A DNA stretch of 64,000 nucleotides from Virgibacillus subterraneus. Lineage in GTDB: Bacteria; Bacillota; Bacilli; Bacillales; Amphibacillaceae. Made by a program: the position numbers and the translations under genes. The notes under the pieces were generated by a model. It worked only from the letters and a program-made list of their open reading frames with translations. It was not told the DNA's origin and did no database searches. The DNA lies in assembly GCF_900110695.1 (NCBI RefSeq), contig NZ_FOEH01000002.1:62001-126000 (forward strand), written 5' to 3'. Numbering within the stretch: the stretch's first letter is position 1; each line of letters opens with the position of its first letter. Shown here piece by piece: positions 16,507 to 25,290 of the stretch.

Positions 16507-16596
16507 ATTAGAAAACTTGTCTTATCGCCAAGCTATAATGGCGAAAGCCTTAGTTGAACTTATGCAGTAAGAAAATAGTTATATTTTCTTAGCTGC
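16507..16596 (-). repeat. family-A repeat, copy A4 (inverted orientation)
   Basis: On the minus strand it reads GCAGCTAAGAAAA...TTCTTACTGCATAAG...ATTATAGCTTGGCGATAAG...GTTTTCTAAT, a full copy. A remnant AGTTAAGAAAGTATAAACTTTC in plus orientation lies just left of it (16473-16495), hinting at two nested copies. Confidence 0.8.
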
Positions 16597-16615
16597 CAAG
16601 ATAGGAGCCAAATAA

Positions 16616-17560
16616 ATGAGTCTGGAAAAAATTATTCAATCAATTAAAGAATTTGAGACAATCATCATTCATCGTCATGTGCGCCCAGACCCGGACGCAT
16701 ATGGTTCACAAGCAGGTTTAAAGGAAATAATTTTACAGGCATTTCCTAAGAAAGATGTTTTTATTGTTGGTGAAGAGGAGCCTTCATTAAACTTTTTGGT
16801 TAGAATGGATGGAATAAGTGATGAGACATATAATAACGCACTTGTAATTGTTTGTGATACTGCCAATGCAGCTCGTATATGTGATCAGCGATATGAACTC
16901 GGTTCAATGCTAATTAAAATTGATCATCACCCAAATGTTGATGAGTATGGAGATTTAATGTGGGTGGACACAACCTCCAGTTCCACTAGCGAAATGATCT
17001 ATGATTTGTTTTTGTATGGGATAAATGAAGGACTTGAGTTAAATGATGAAGCTGCTCGTCTCTTATATGCTGGTATAGTTGGTGATACAGGAAGGTTTTT
17101 GTTTCCAAGTACATCGCAAAAAACATTTCAGCATGCAGCCGAACTAATTACGTATAACTTTGATCGCTCAAGTCTTTATGATGGTCTCTATAGTATAAAA
17201 GACAATATTGCCAGACTGCGTGGGTATATCCTGCAACATTTTCAATTAACTTCTTCAGGTATGAGCACGATAAAACTGACAAGGAATATTCTCAATGAAT
17301 TTCAAGTTGACCCCTCAGATACAGGTCAATTGGTAGGTGTTCTTGGTGAAATTGAAGGAATTAAAGCATGGGCATTTTTCATTGAAGAAACAGACCTTAT
17401 TCGTGTTAGATTACGCTCAAAGGGTCCGATAATTAATGAGATTGCCGGAAAATATAATGGCGGGGGTCATCCTATGGCCGCAGGTGCATCTGTAAACAGT
17501 TGGGATGAAACGAAAAGTGTTATCGATGATTTGGAGAAAGCGTGCTTAGCTTATACATAA
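16616..17560 (+). CDS. nrnA: oligoribonuclease / pAp phosphatase (DHH-DHHA1)
   Basis: 314 residues. The DHH phosphoesterase motifs are present: R-H-V-R-P-D-P-D-A-Y-G-S-Q near residue 20, D-T-A near 82, D-H-H-P near 105, and D near 155 (V-G-D-T-G). The C-terminal DHHA1 domain ends in N-G-G-G-H-P-M-A-A-G-A. NrnA degrades 2-5-nt RNA and dephosphorylates pAp in the cytosol. The start lies 8 bases after AGGAG; a family-A repeat occupies its leader. Confidence 0.95.
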   Translation: MSLEKIIQSIKEFETIIIHRHVRPDPDAYGSQAGLKEIILQAFPKKDVFIVGEEEPSLNFLVRMDGISDETYNNALVIVCDTANAARICDQRYELGSMLIKIDHHPNVDEYGDLMWVDTTSSSTSEMIYDLFLYGINEGLELNDEAARLLYAGIVGDTGRFLFPSTSQKTFQHAAELITYNFDRSSLYDGLYSIKDNIARLRGYILQHFQLTSSGMSTIKLTRNILNEFQVDPSDTGQLVGVLGEIEGIKAWAFFIEETDLIRVRLRSKGPIINEIAGKYNGGGHPMAAGASVNSWDETKSVIDDLEKACLAYT

Positions 17561-17565
17561 TAAAA

Positions 17566-17593
17566 ACAAAAGTGCTGATATTAGCACTTTTGT
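17566..17593. terminator. bidirectional terminator between nrnA and the ytzJ-like gene
   Basis: ACAAAAGTGCT ... AGCACTTTTGT, a perfect 11-bp stem; T5 follows on the minus strand. Confidence 0.85.
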
Positions 17594-17594
17594 T

Positions 17595-17792
17595 CTAACT
17601 GCTCTTACTTTCTGGCAATGGTATAAACCAGCACCCTATATTTGTTTGATCGTAATGTACATGAAGATTGTCTCGTTCAATAGAACGTTTCATTAGTCGA
17701 ATAAGCTCATCAGATTCAGCATATGCAGTGCGTCCTTCTTTTAATTGGGCAATTTTCTCATCGCGAATGTGTCTAGGATTCATAATAAGCAA
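17595..17792 (-). CDS. small hypothetical protein (YtzJ-like)
   Basis: 65 residues, soluble, with a charged first half (P-R-H-I-R-D-E-K-I-A-Q-L-K-E-G-R) and a C-terminal G-C-W-F-I-P. TTG 17792 is taken as start because GAAAGGAG lies about 10 bases upstream; the ATG three codons later is too far from it. Position between nrnA and ytrI fits ytzJ of B. subtilis, but I match it by place rather than sequence. It may be read through from ytrHI. Confidence 0.65.
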   Translation of the reverse strand: MLIMNPRHIRDEKIAQLKEGRTAYAESDELIRLMKRSIERDNLHVHYDQTNIGCWFIPLPESKSS

Positions 17793-17928
17793 TTTAATCC
17801 AGCTCCTTTCATTAAAGTAAGTTATTATATGAAAGTGGATTTTAAAATGACTTTACTTCTACTATAATTGTATTATGTTCCTGATGAAATTGCCACAGAA
17901 TTTATGATATTTCATTAAATATTCATAG

Positions 17929-18432
17929 TTAATTGGAAATTTTTGCCTCTACTGTTATTTTTACTGTCTGTGAAATGACTGTTTTCTGTACAACAAAATT
18001 ATAAGTGAAATCATCTACTTTAAAATTCTTGTTTTGTATTGTTGCTTCTAATAGCTCGGAACTTTCGGAAACTATGGTTACGTCCTGTCCAATAATATCT
18101 TCAATCTCTTTCTTCATTAATTCTTCTAGGTCATGTATTATTAGTCTATCAAGACGAAGTTCTTCCTTGTTTGTTATATTAATTTCGATTGAATCAACTG
18201 TTAACGCTTCTTTTGATTTTTCATCCAGATCCTGTTTATCCTTTAATAAAGCTTCATTTTGATTTTCCAATTCGTTTACCTTTGATTTAAGTTCCCTGTT
18301 TTCACCTAGTAGCTGTTCATACATATACCCATGCATATAGACAAAAATAAAATAAGCTATAATTGCTCCAATGAATGTTCCGACGAGAAATCGCTGCCAT
18401 CCTTTTCTTTTATGATATGGTGGAATATGCAT
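17929..18432 (-). CDS. ytrI: sporulation membrane protein YtrI
   Basis: 167 residues from ATG 18432, chosen because GGAGGATG lies 7 bases before it and the protein then starts M-H-I-P-P-Y, as YtrI proteins do. One membrane helix (about 15-36), then a coiled coil (E-L-K-S-K-V-N-E-L-E-N-Q-N) and a small beta domain. The stop of ytrH overlaps its start by one base (TAATG). In B. subtilis ytrH and ytrI are sigma-E genes needed for efficient sporulation. Confidence 0.88.
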   Translation of the reverse strand: MHIPPYHKRKGWQRFLVGTFIGAIIAYFIFVYMHGYMYEQLLGENRELKSKVNELENQNEALLKDKQDLDEKSKEALTVDSIEINITNKEELRLDRLIIHDLEELMKKEIEDIIGQDVTIVSESSELLEATIQNKNFKVDDFTYNFVVQKTVISQTVKITVEAKISN

Positions 18433-18764
18433 TAGCCTACATCCTCCTGAATTAGCCATCCAATTAGAATCATAGCTGTTTTTACCCCGCCCATCGCAGA
18501 TAAAATAAGTAAGACTTGTTTTACCATGTCTAGGGTGGATCCATCATAGATTCCTTTTTCAAAATTGGCGATTGCGTCGAATGTTCCGCCAATTGCGGCA
18601 ACAACTGCCCAGATTCGCAAGCTTTTAGCAATACGGCTTATCGAGGTGAACGGAGCATCTCCTGTTGCAAACGAACCCATGCTACCAATAATTGCACCGC
18701 CGATAATTACGCCAAAGGCTATAAAAAAGCAATGTATAAATTGAGCTATAAATCGTTCCTCCAT
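18432..18764 (-). CDS. ytrH: sporulation membrane protein YtrH
   Basis: 110 residues, Gly-rich, with about three membrane segments (10-30, 48-68, 80-102) and the family sequence F-I-A-F-G-V-I-I-G-G-A-I-I-G-S-M-G. A mother-cell membrane protein made early in sporulation in B. subtilis. It starts 7 bases after AAGGAGCG, heads the ytrHI pair, and has a good sigma-E-type promoter 30 bases upstream. Confidence 0.9.
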   Translation of the reverse strand: MEERFIAQFIHCFFIAFGVIIGGAIIGSMGSFATGDAPFTSISRIAKSLRIWAVVAAIGGTFDAIANFEKGIYDGSTLDMVKQVLLILSAMGGVKTAMILIGWLIQEDVG

Positions 18765-18795
18765 TATTTACGCTCCTTATGAATTTACTCCTTTC

Positions 18796-18824
18796 ATTGT
18801 ATGATTGGTGTGGACAAGATATGT
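18796..18824 (-). promoter_or_regulatory. sigma-E-type promoter of ytrHI
   Basis: On the minus strand: ACATATC (-35-like), a 14-base spacer, CATACAAT (-10). The -10 is a perfect match to the sigma-E consensus as I know it; the -35 is close. Confidence 0.65.
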
Positions 18825-18907
18825 TATTATGCACGATGGGATACAATTGAAATTTGATGCAGATTCTGAATAGTTTAGCTATAATAATGGTAGAGAGGTG
18901 GGATAGT

Positions 18908-21900
18908 ATGTCATTTACGCATTTACAGGTACGAAGTGGTTACAGCCTTATGAATAGTACCATAACAATTAGTAAACTGGTTGATAAAGCACGAGAACTG
19001 CAATTTGATGCACTAGCACTTACAGACGAGCATGTTTTATATGGCACTATCCCTTTTTATAAGACTTGTATAGCTAATGGAATTAAACCTATTATTGGAA
19101 TGACGGTGGAAGTAGCTGCTGCCGAAGATGAAACAGAAACGTGCGTCCTTTTGGCTAAAAACAACCAAGGTTATAAGCACCTTACAAAAATTAGCACACA
19201 TATACAGTTATCCAAGAAGGCAAGCATCGAAAAGTCTGATCTTGAATTATACAGCAGTAATTTGATTTGCATCTTACCAACTGTAAATAACAAGATGGAA
19301 TCTCTTTTATTAACACAAACACATGATAAGGTTATGTCGTATTTAGAGGAAACTTGGAATATGTTTCACTCGGATGACTTTTATATTGGTATCCAAGACC
19401 ATGGATTGGAAAAAGAAAGAAAGCTTAACAATTCACTTAAAGCTTTCCATGAAATTTACCATATTCCTGTCGTGGCCTGGAATGATGTTAGGTATTTGGA
19501 TGAAAAAGATGATATTGCATATGATTGTTTACAAGCAATAAAAATGGATAGAGGATGGTCACTTCAAATAACCGACCCCACTATTAAACAACGCCATTTA
19601 CGATCAGCCACTGAAATGGAACAACTTTTTAAATCGTTTTGGCCAGAAGTACTTACTACAACTGATTTAATTAAAGATAAGTGTAATGTTACGTTTGATT
19701 TCGAAAGAAGAATGTTACCATCTTATCCGGTTCCAGATCAGCTGGATACTCATACATATCTTGAGAAAATGTGTTGGATTAATGCCGAACAAAAATATGA
19801 ATTTGTTACAGACAAAATTGCTGAACGTTTAAGATATGAATTAAATACTATTCAATCAATGCAGTTCAGTGATTACTTCTTAATTGTATGGGATTTTATT
19901 GCATATGCAAAAATGAATGACATTTTAGTAGGACCTGGGCGTGGATCAGCAGCTGGGTCTGTAGTTGCTTACGTACTTGGAATTACAGAAGTTGATCCAA
20001 TTAAATATGATCTATTATTTGAACGGTTTCTAAATCCTGAACGTGTAACAATGCCTGATATTGATATCGACTTCTCTGATCATCGACGTGACGAAGTGAT
20101 TGATTACGTGCGAAATAAATATGGTGAGGAACACGTTGCTCAGATTATAACATTTGGTACGTTTGCAGCCCGTTCATTGTTACGCGAACTGATTAAGACT
20201 ATAGGAATTGACCAGCAGGATGCCTACTTTGTGTTAAAAGAAATTCCTGTTCAGGCCAAAAACACCATAGTAGAGTATGTAAAGGATTCACCTGATTTGC
20301 AGCAATACATAAAGCAATCAACTAAACTGAAGGCACTTTTTGCCATAGCAACAAAGTTGGAGGGCCTGCCAAGACATATTTCGACACATGCTGCTGGTGT
20401 CGTAATAAGCGACGAAGCATTAGTTGAAGATGTGCCGTTAACATTAGGGGCAAATGATACAAGTTTAACTCAATTTCCCATGAATGACTTGGAAGCAATT
20501 GGTCTATTAAAAATGGACTTTTTAGGGTTGCGTAATTTAACACTACTGGAACGGATCATTAAAACAATTAAATATACATCCAAGCAAACTATCCAGTTAA
20601 CCGAAATACCGGATGAAGACCCTAGTACATATGCATTGTTGCAAAGAGGGAAAACGAATGGTGTCTTTCAGCTTGAATCACAGGGGATGAAGCAGGTTCT
20701 AACAAGACTTAGTCCAACATCATTTGAAGATATTGTAGCTGTAAATGCTTTATATCGACCTGGTCCAATGGAAAATATACCTGTTTACATTAATCGAAAA
20801 CATGGACAGGAAAAGGTTGATTATCCACACCCCGACCTTGCTCCTATTTTAGAAAAAACGTATGGCGTATTAATTTATCAGGAGCAGATTATGCAAATCG
20901 CCCATCAGATTGCTGGGTTCTCATTAGGTGAGGCTGACATTTTACGTAGAGCTGTAAGTAAAAAACAACAAACAATTATGGAACAGCAAAGAGAGGCTTT
21001 TATTCAGGGATGTTTAAAGAATGGTTATACAGAAAATGTCGCTGATGAAATATTTAAGTGGATTGTAAAATTTTCAAATTATGGTTTTAACCGGAGCCAT
21101 GCTGTTGCATATAGCAGGATTTCTTATCAGCTTGCTTATTTAAAAGCGCATTACCCTGAGAGTTTCTTTGCAGAGTTGTTAAGTTCTGTTGCCAGTCAAC
21201 AGGATAAGTTACATCTATATATGAAGGAACTAAAAGAGATGGAGATAACTTTAGCACGACCTGCAATTAATAAAAGCTTTGGCAAATATGTTGTCGAGCA
21301 AGACAGTGTAAGAATGGGACTACATTCTATCAAAGGTATTGGAAATCAGGTTATTAAAGAAATTATTAGGGTTAGAAAAGAAGGGCCGTTCAAAAGTCTA
21401 TTTGATTTTTGTTTACGTGTTTCTTTAAAGTTAATCAATAGAAAAACACTAGAAACGCTTATCATGGCAGGATCTTTTGATGAATTTCATTGGAATCGTG
21501 CAAGTCTCTTGGCGTCGATAGATCAGGCTATGGAGCAAGGAGAGTTATTTAAGGAATTTACTGACCAATCAAACCTATTCCAGGAAAAGCTTGACTTGGA
21601 AGCTGATTATGTCGATATAGAGGATTTTAGTTTAATGAAAAAACTGAGTGACGAAAAAGAATTGCTTGGTATTTATGTTTCCAGTCACCCTTTGAAAAAA
21701 TACCGCAGTATTCTGACAGCATATGACCATGTATCTGTGACCAGGGCGCAAAAATTGGTTGGGAAGAAAAATCTGAAAAGTGTTGGTATTGTCCAGTCTA
21801 TTAAAACTATCCGCACCAAACGTGGAGAATCGATGGCTTTTGTCACAATTGGTGATGAAACAGGTGATATGGAGGCGGTTATTTTTCCGGATTTATACCG

Positions 21901-22279
21901 AGATGTTCACCGTTGGCTTTCTGAAGAAGCAATCATTACATTTACTGGAAAAATTGAAAAAAGAAATGATAAGATACAATGTATTATATCCAGGATTGAA
22001 GCGTTTGACGAGGAAGCATGGGAACTAAATGAAAAACAAAGATTATTTATTAAACTAACTGAGCAAAATAGTGAGAATGCATTGACAACCATTAAAAAAA
22101 TAGCAAATGAATACAAAGGGGGAACATCAATTATAGTCTATCATCAAATGAATAAATCAACGTATCAATTATCAAATGATTACTTGATTAATCCTAATAA
22201 TCAATGTTTAGTATTGTTACGCAACCATTTTGGTGATGATAATATAGTATTGGATGAACTGCAAGGGTATGACAGTTAA
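18908..22279 (+). CDS. dnaE: DNA polymerase III alpha subunit DnaE
   Basis: 1123 residues. ATG 18908 is chosen: GAGGTGG lies 5-7 bases upstream and the product begins M-S-F-T-H-L-Q-V-R-S-G-Y-S, the usual opening of the PHP domain. The catalytic palm has G-P-G-R-G-S-A-A-G-S (about 340) and the metal-binding D-I-D-I-D-F (about 383). A helix-hairpin-helix and then an OB fold (about 960-1040) follow. Length fits the DnaE class, not PolC. In B. subtilis it extends RNA primers on both strands before handing over to PolC. It diverges from ytrHI. Confidence 0.97.
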   Translation: MSFTHLQVRSGYSLMNSTITISKLVDKARELQFDALALTDEHVLYGTIPFYKTCIANGIKPIIGMTVEVAAAEDETETCVLLAKNNQGYKHLTKISTHIQLSKKASIEKSDLELYSSNLICILPTVNNKMESLLLTQTHDKVMSYLEETWNMFHSDDFYIGIQDHGLEKERKLNNSLKAFHEIYHIPVVAWNDVRYLDEKDDIAYDCLQAIKMDRGWSLQITDPTIKQRHLRSATEMEQLFKSFWPEVLTTTDLIKDKCNVTFDFERRMLPSYPVPDQLDTHTYLEKMCWINAEQKYEFVTDKIAERLRYELNTIQSMQFSDYFLIVWDFIAYAKMNDILVGPGRGSAAGSVVAYVLGITEVDPIKYDLLFERFLNPERVTMPDIDIDFSDHRRDEVIDYVRNKYGEEHVAQIITFGTFAARSLLRELIKTIGIDQQDAYFVLKEIPVQAKNTIVEYVKDSPDLQQYIKQSTKLKALFAIATKLEGLPRHISTHAAGVVISDEALVEDVPLTLGANDTSLTQFPMNDLEAIGLLKMDFLGLRNLTLLERIIKTIKYTSKQTIQLTEIPDEDPSTYALLQRGKTNGVFQLESQGMKQVLTRLSPTSFEDIVAVNALYRPGPMENIPVYINRKHGQEKVDYPHPDLAPILEKTYGVLIYQEQIMQIAHQIAGFSLGEADILRRAVSKKQQTIMEQQREAFIQGCLKNGYTENVADEIFKWIVKFSNYGFNRSHAVAYSRISYQLAYLKAHYPESFFAELLSSVASQQDKLHLYMKELKEMEITLARPAINKSFGKYVVEQDSVRMGLHSIKGIGNQVIKEIIRVRKEGPFKSLFDFCLRVSLKLINRKTLETLIMAGSFDEFHWNRASLLASIDQAMEQGELFKEFTDQSNLFQEKLDLEADYVDIEDFSLMKKLSDEKELLGIYVSSHPLKKYRSILTAYDHVSVTRAQKLVGKKNLKSVGIVQSIKTIRTKRGESMAFVTIGDETGDMEAVIFPDLYRDVHRWLSEEAIITFTGKIEKRNDKIQCIISRIEAFDEEAWELNEKQRLFIKLTEQNSENALTTIKKIANEYKGGTSIIVYHQMNKSTYQLSNDYLINPNNQCLVLLRNHFGDDNIVLDELQGYDS

Positions 22280-22315
22280 CCGCTTTCTGATGGATGCTGT
22301 TACGTTTCTTTCTTC

Positions 22316-22343
22316 TTTACACAATTTTCCCATCTGTTATAAT
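22316..22343 (+). promoter_or_regulatory. extended -10 promoter of the malic enzyme gene
   Basis: TTTACA (22316-22321), a 16-base spacer, TG-T-TATAAT (-10 at 22338-22343). Start point expected near 22350. Confidence 0.75.
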
Positions 22344-22354
22344 TAAATAGTTAA

Positions 22355-22367
22355 GTGGTCAGACCAC
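22355..22367. promoter_or_regulatory. FadR/GntR-type operator GTGGTC-A-GACCAC
   Basis: A perfect 13-bp palindrome containing the T-G-G-T-C-n-G-A-C-C-A core typical of FadR-subfamily GntR regulators. It lies just after the expected start point, where a bound repressor would block transcription. The likely binder is the FadR-type gene at 23680, directly after the malic enzyme. Confidence 0.65.
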
Positions 22368-22416
22368 CATATGAATAAACATACAACAATTTCTACTACA
22401 TAAAGGAGTGATCCAC

Positions 22417-23655
22417 GTGTCTAACTTAAGAGACGAAGCACTGCATATGCACAAAGTGAATAAAGGAAAAATATCCACGGAATCAAAGGTACCAGTTCGT
22501 AATGCAAGAGATTTAAGTTTAGCATATTCACCAGGTGTTGCAGAGCCATGTAAAGAAATTTATGATCGTAAAGAAACAGTATACGATTATACCATGAAAG
22601 GCAATATGGTGGCTGTTGTAAGTGATGGTTCTGCTGTACTGGGTTTAGGTAACATAGGCCCAGAAGCAGCAATGCCGGTAATGGAAGGGAAGTCAGTACT
22701 TTTCAAAAGCTTTGCTGGTGTAGATTCTTTTCCAATTTGTTTGGCATCAAATAGCGTAGAAGAAATTGTTCAAACTGTTAAACTAATGGAACCAACTTTC
22801 GGAGGAGTTAACTTAGAGGATATTGCTGCACCAAATTGTTTTATTATTGAAGAAAGATTAAAAAAAGAAATGAATATACCAATATTTCATGATGACCAGC
22901 ATGGTACAGCGATAGTGACTGTTGCCGGTTTAATTAATGCACTTAAATTAATCGGTAAATCATTCTCTGAAATTAAAGTTGTAGCGAATGGTGCTGGAGC
23001 CGCAGGTATTGCTATTATAAAATTATTATACAACTTCGGCGTTCGTGATATGATTATGTGTGATTCCAAAGGTGCAATCTTTGAAGGTAGATCCTATGGA
23101 ATGAATGATGTAAAAGATCAAGTTGCTAAAATGACTAATAAAGATAATAAAGAAGGTTCATTAGAAGAAATGTTAGAGGGTGCAGATGTCTTCATTGGTG
23201 TTTCTGTTGGTGGGTTGTTATCGCAGGACATGATTAAAAAGATGAACGATGATCCGATTATTTTTGCAATGGCGAATCCTGATCCTGAAATCATGCCCAA
23301 TGAAGCAAAAGAAGCAGGTGCGAAAGTAATTGGGACAGGACGTTCAGACTTTCCAAATCAGGTAAATAATGTGCTTGCATTCCCAGGAATATTTCGTGGG
23401 GCATTAGATGTCAGAGCAACCCGCATTAATGAAAAAATGAAAGTTGCAGCTGCAGAAGCGATTGCATCTTTAATAACTGAAGAAGAGTTAAATGCTGATT
23501 ATGTCATTCCAGCTCCATTTGATTCGAGGGTGGCACCTCTTGTAGCGTCCAGTGTGGCACGTGCTGCAATGGAGTCTGGTGTTGCCAGAATTCATGTTGA
23601 TCCAGAAAGCGTGGCCGAAAAGACAAGAAAGCTGACACACATTAATACGAAATAA
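22417..23655 (+). CDS. ytsJ: malic enzyme (probably NADP-linked, YtsJ-type)
   Basis: 412 residues. GTG 22417 is preferred over GTG 22408: AAAGGAG lies 8 bases before it and the product then begins M-S-N-L-R-D-E-A-L-H like YtsJ. Signature pieces: A-Y-S-P-G-V-A-E-P, F-H-D-D-Q-H-G-T-A, the Rossmann motif G-A-G-A-A-G-I-A, and A-N-P-D-P-E-I. It converts malate to pyruvate and CO2, giving NADPH; cofactor preference is inferred from homology. The neighbouring accDA genes use the same supply line for lipid synthesis. An operator overlaps its leader. Confidence 0.93.
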   Translation: MSNLRDEALHMHKVNKGKISTESKVPVRNARDLSLAYSPGVAEPCKEIYDRKETVYDYTMKGNMVAVVSDGSAVLGLGNIGPEAAMPVMEGKSVLFKSFAGVDSFPICLASNSVEEIVQTVKLMEPTFGGVNLEDIAAPNCFIIEERLKKEMNIPIFHDDQHGTAIVTVAGLINALKLIGKSFSEIKVVANGAGAAGIAIIKLLYNFGVRDMIMCDSKGAIFEGRSYGMNDVKDQVAKMTNKDNKEGSLEEMLEGADVFIGVSVGGLLSQDMIKKMNDDPIIFAMANPDPEIMPNEAKEAGAKVIGTGRSDFPNQVNNVLAFPGIFRGALDVRATRINEKMKVAAAEAIASLITEEELNADYVIPAPFDSRVAPLVASSVARAAMESGVARIHVDPESVAEKTRKLTHINTK

Positions 23656-23679
23656 TTCACATGCTTAAGGGAGTGGTTC

Positions 23680-24306
23680 ATGGCTGTGTCCATGTCACCT
23701 AAACAAAAAGTATATCAAGGCGTTTTACAGGAAATTCGTAAGTATATTGACAGTAACGATTTAGAGCCTGGGAATAAACTTCCATCTGAACGTGAACTAA
23801 CGGATAAATTACAGGCAGGTAGGTCTTCCGTTCGAGAAGCATTAAGAGCAATGGAGCTTTTAGGATTAATTGAAACGAGGCGTGGTGAAGGCACTTATTT
23901 AAGCACATATCGCCCATATCAAACAGTTGAATTGCTATCATCATTTATCTTAAAGGAGAACAACACGAAAAAGGATCTGCTGGTTGCAAAAAAGGTAATG
24001 GAAAAAGAAGTAGCCAAGATTGCATATCATCGTATTAATAACAATGATATACATCAATTACACACTTTTATTCATGATAGCGAATTAGAGCCTATTGAGA
24101 AGCATGTTTCATTTTTTAACTATTTATTTGAGAAAGCAGATAATTTGTTGCTTGCAAAGGTGTGGCAATTAATGGATGAGTTTTCTTATACTATTGCTAA
24201 ACTATCTTATGAAGAAGCATTTTACCTGGAGCTTATTCAACTCTATAAAACAAGGAATTATGAGATGATAGAGGAGTTATTTGATAAATTGTCAATGAGA
24301 AAATAA
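23680..24306 (+). CDS. FadR-subfamily GntR transcriptional regulator
   Basis: 208 residues. The N-terminal winged helix (about 8-75) has the GntR motif L-E-P-G-N-K-L-P-S-E-R-E-L-T...R-S-S-V-R-E-A-L-R-A-M-E-L-L-G-L-I. The C-terminal all-helical domain is short for an FCD domain, and the usual metal-binding His positions are not evident (F-F-N-Y-L-F-E in place of F-H-x-x-L). The ligand may therefore be bound without metal. It lies between malic enzyme and accD; a palindrome matching this subfamily overlaps the malic enzyme leader. Confidence 0.88.
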   Translation: MAVSMSPKQKVYQGVLQEIRKYIDSNDLEPGNKLPSERELTDKLQAGRSSVREALRAMELLGLIETRRGEGTYLSTYRPYQTVELLSSFILKENNTKKDLLVAKKVMEKEVAKIAYHRINNNDIHQLHTFIHDSELEPIEKHVSFFNYLFEKADNLLLAKVWQLMDEFSYTIAKLSYEEAFYLELIQLYKTRNYEMIEELFDKLSMRK

Positions 24307-24426
24307 TTATTTTATCGACGATTTATGACACCTTTTTTAGATGTTATTCGTTATAGTATATGAAAACGACATGAAGGTTTTACTTCCTGCTTGTTGTCTG
24401 GGTTTGTTAGAAAAGGAGGAATTACC

Positions 24427-25290
24427 TTGCTTAAGGATTTTTTTGGCAAGAAGAAAAAAAAATACGCTTCTATCCCGAGTGAACAGGGTAAACTCGAGGT
24501 ACCAGAAGGACTAATGAAGAAATGCAGTGGATGTCATAAAATATATTATCGAAAAGAAATGCAAAAAAACGTAAATGTCTGTCCTAATTGTGATTATCAT
24601 CAATCATTAACAGCCTGGGAACGTATCGGAAGTCTATTTGATGAGGGTACTTTTGAAGAATGGGACAAACAATTGACAACCACTAACCCGTTAGAATTTC
24701 CAGGGTATGAGGAAAAAATAGAAAAAGACCGTATTAAAACAGGGCTTAATGAAGGTGTGGTAACTGGTAAAGGCTCAATTAACGGACAACCTACAGCTTT
24801 CAGCGTCATGGACGCTAGTTTTCGAATGGGTAGTATGGGGTCAGTAATGGGTGAAAAAATCGCTCGTGCAATTGAGAATGCTAAAGATGAGTCATTGCCT
24901 TTAATTATATTTACTGCTTCTGGTGGTGCTAGGATGCAGGAAGGTGTTCTAAGCCTTATGCAAATGACAAAAACTTCTATAGCAATTAAGCGATTTTCCG
25001 AAGCAGGAGGTTTAATGATTTCGGTAATGACACATCCAACTACTGGTGGTGTCTCCGCGAGTTTTGCTTCATTGGGTGACTATAATTTCGCAGAACCGGG
25101 AGCTTTAATAGGATTTGCCGGTCGACGAATTATTGAACAAACGATTCGTGAAAAACTTCCAGATGATTTTCAAACGGCAGAATTTTTATTAAAGCATGGC
25201 CAGCTTGATAAAGTTGTTCATCGTCATGAAGTGAAATCCCTCCTAACCACATTACTTATAATGCATGGAAAGGGTGGAGAAACCTCATGA
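24427..25290 (+). CDS. accD: acetyl-CoA carboxylase carboxyltransferase beta subunit
   Basis: 287 residues from TTG 24427, chosen because AAAAGGAGG lies 6 bases upstream and the product starts [13 protein letters not shown] as AccD does. A four-Cys zinc ribbon (C-S-G-C...C-P-N-C, about residues 32-55) precedes the crotonase-fold carboxyltransferase domain with S-G-G-A-R-M-Q-E-G. With AccA it transfers the carboxyl group from biotin to acetyl-CoA. Its last four bases overlap accA (ATGA). Confidence 0.96.
   Translation: MLKDFFGKKKKKYASIPSEQGKLEVPEGLMKKCSGCHKIYYRKEMQKNVNVCPNCDYHQSLTAWERIGSLFDEGTFEEWDKQLTTTNPLEFPGYEEKIEKDRIKTGLNEGVVTGKGSINGQPTAFSVMDASFRMGSMGSVMGEKIARAIENAKDESLPLIIFTASGGARMQEGVLSLMQMTKTSIAIKRFSEAGGLMISVMTHPTTGGVSASFASLGDYNFAEPGALIGFAGRRIIEQTIREKLPDDFQTAEFLLKHGQLDKVVHRHEVKSLLTTLLIMHGKGGETS

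Noticed and set aside
24307-24426. FapR operator before accD
   Set aside because: No palindrome of the FapR kind in the 120-base gap.
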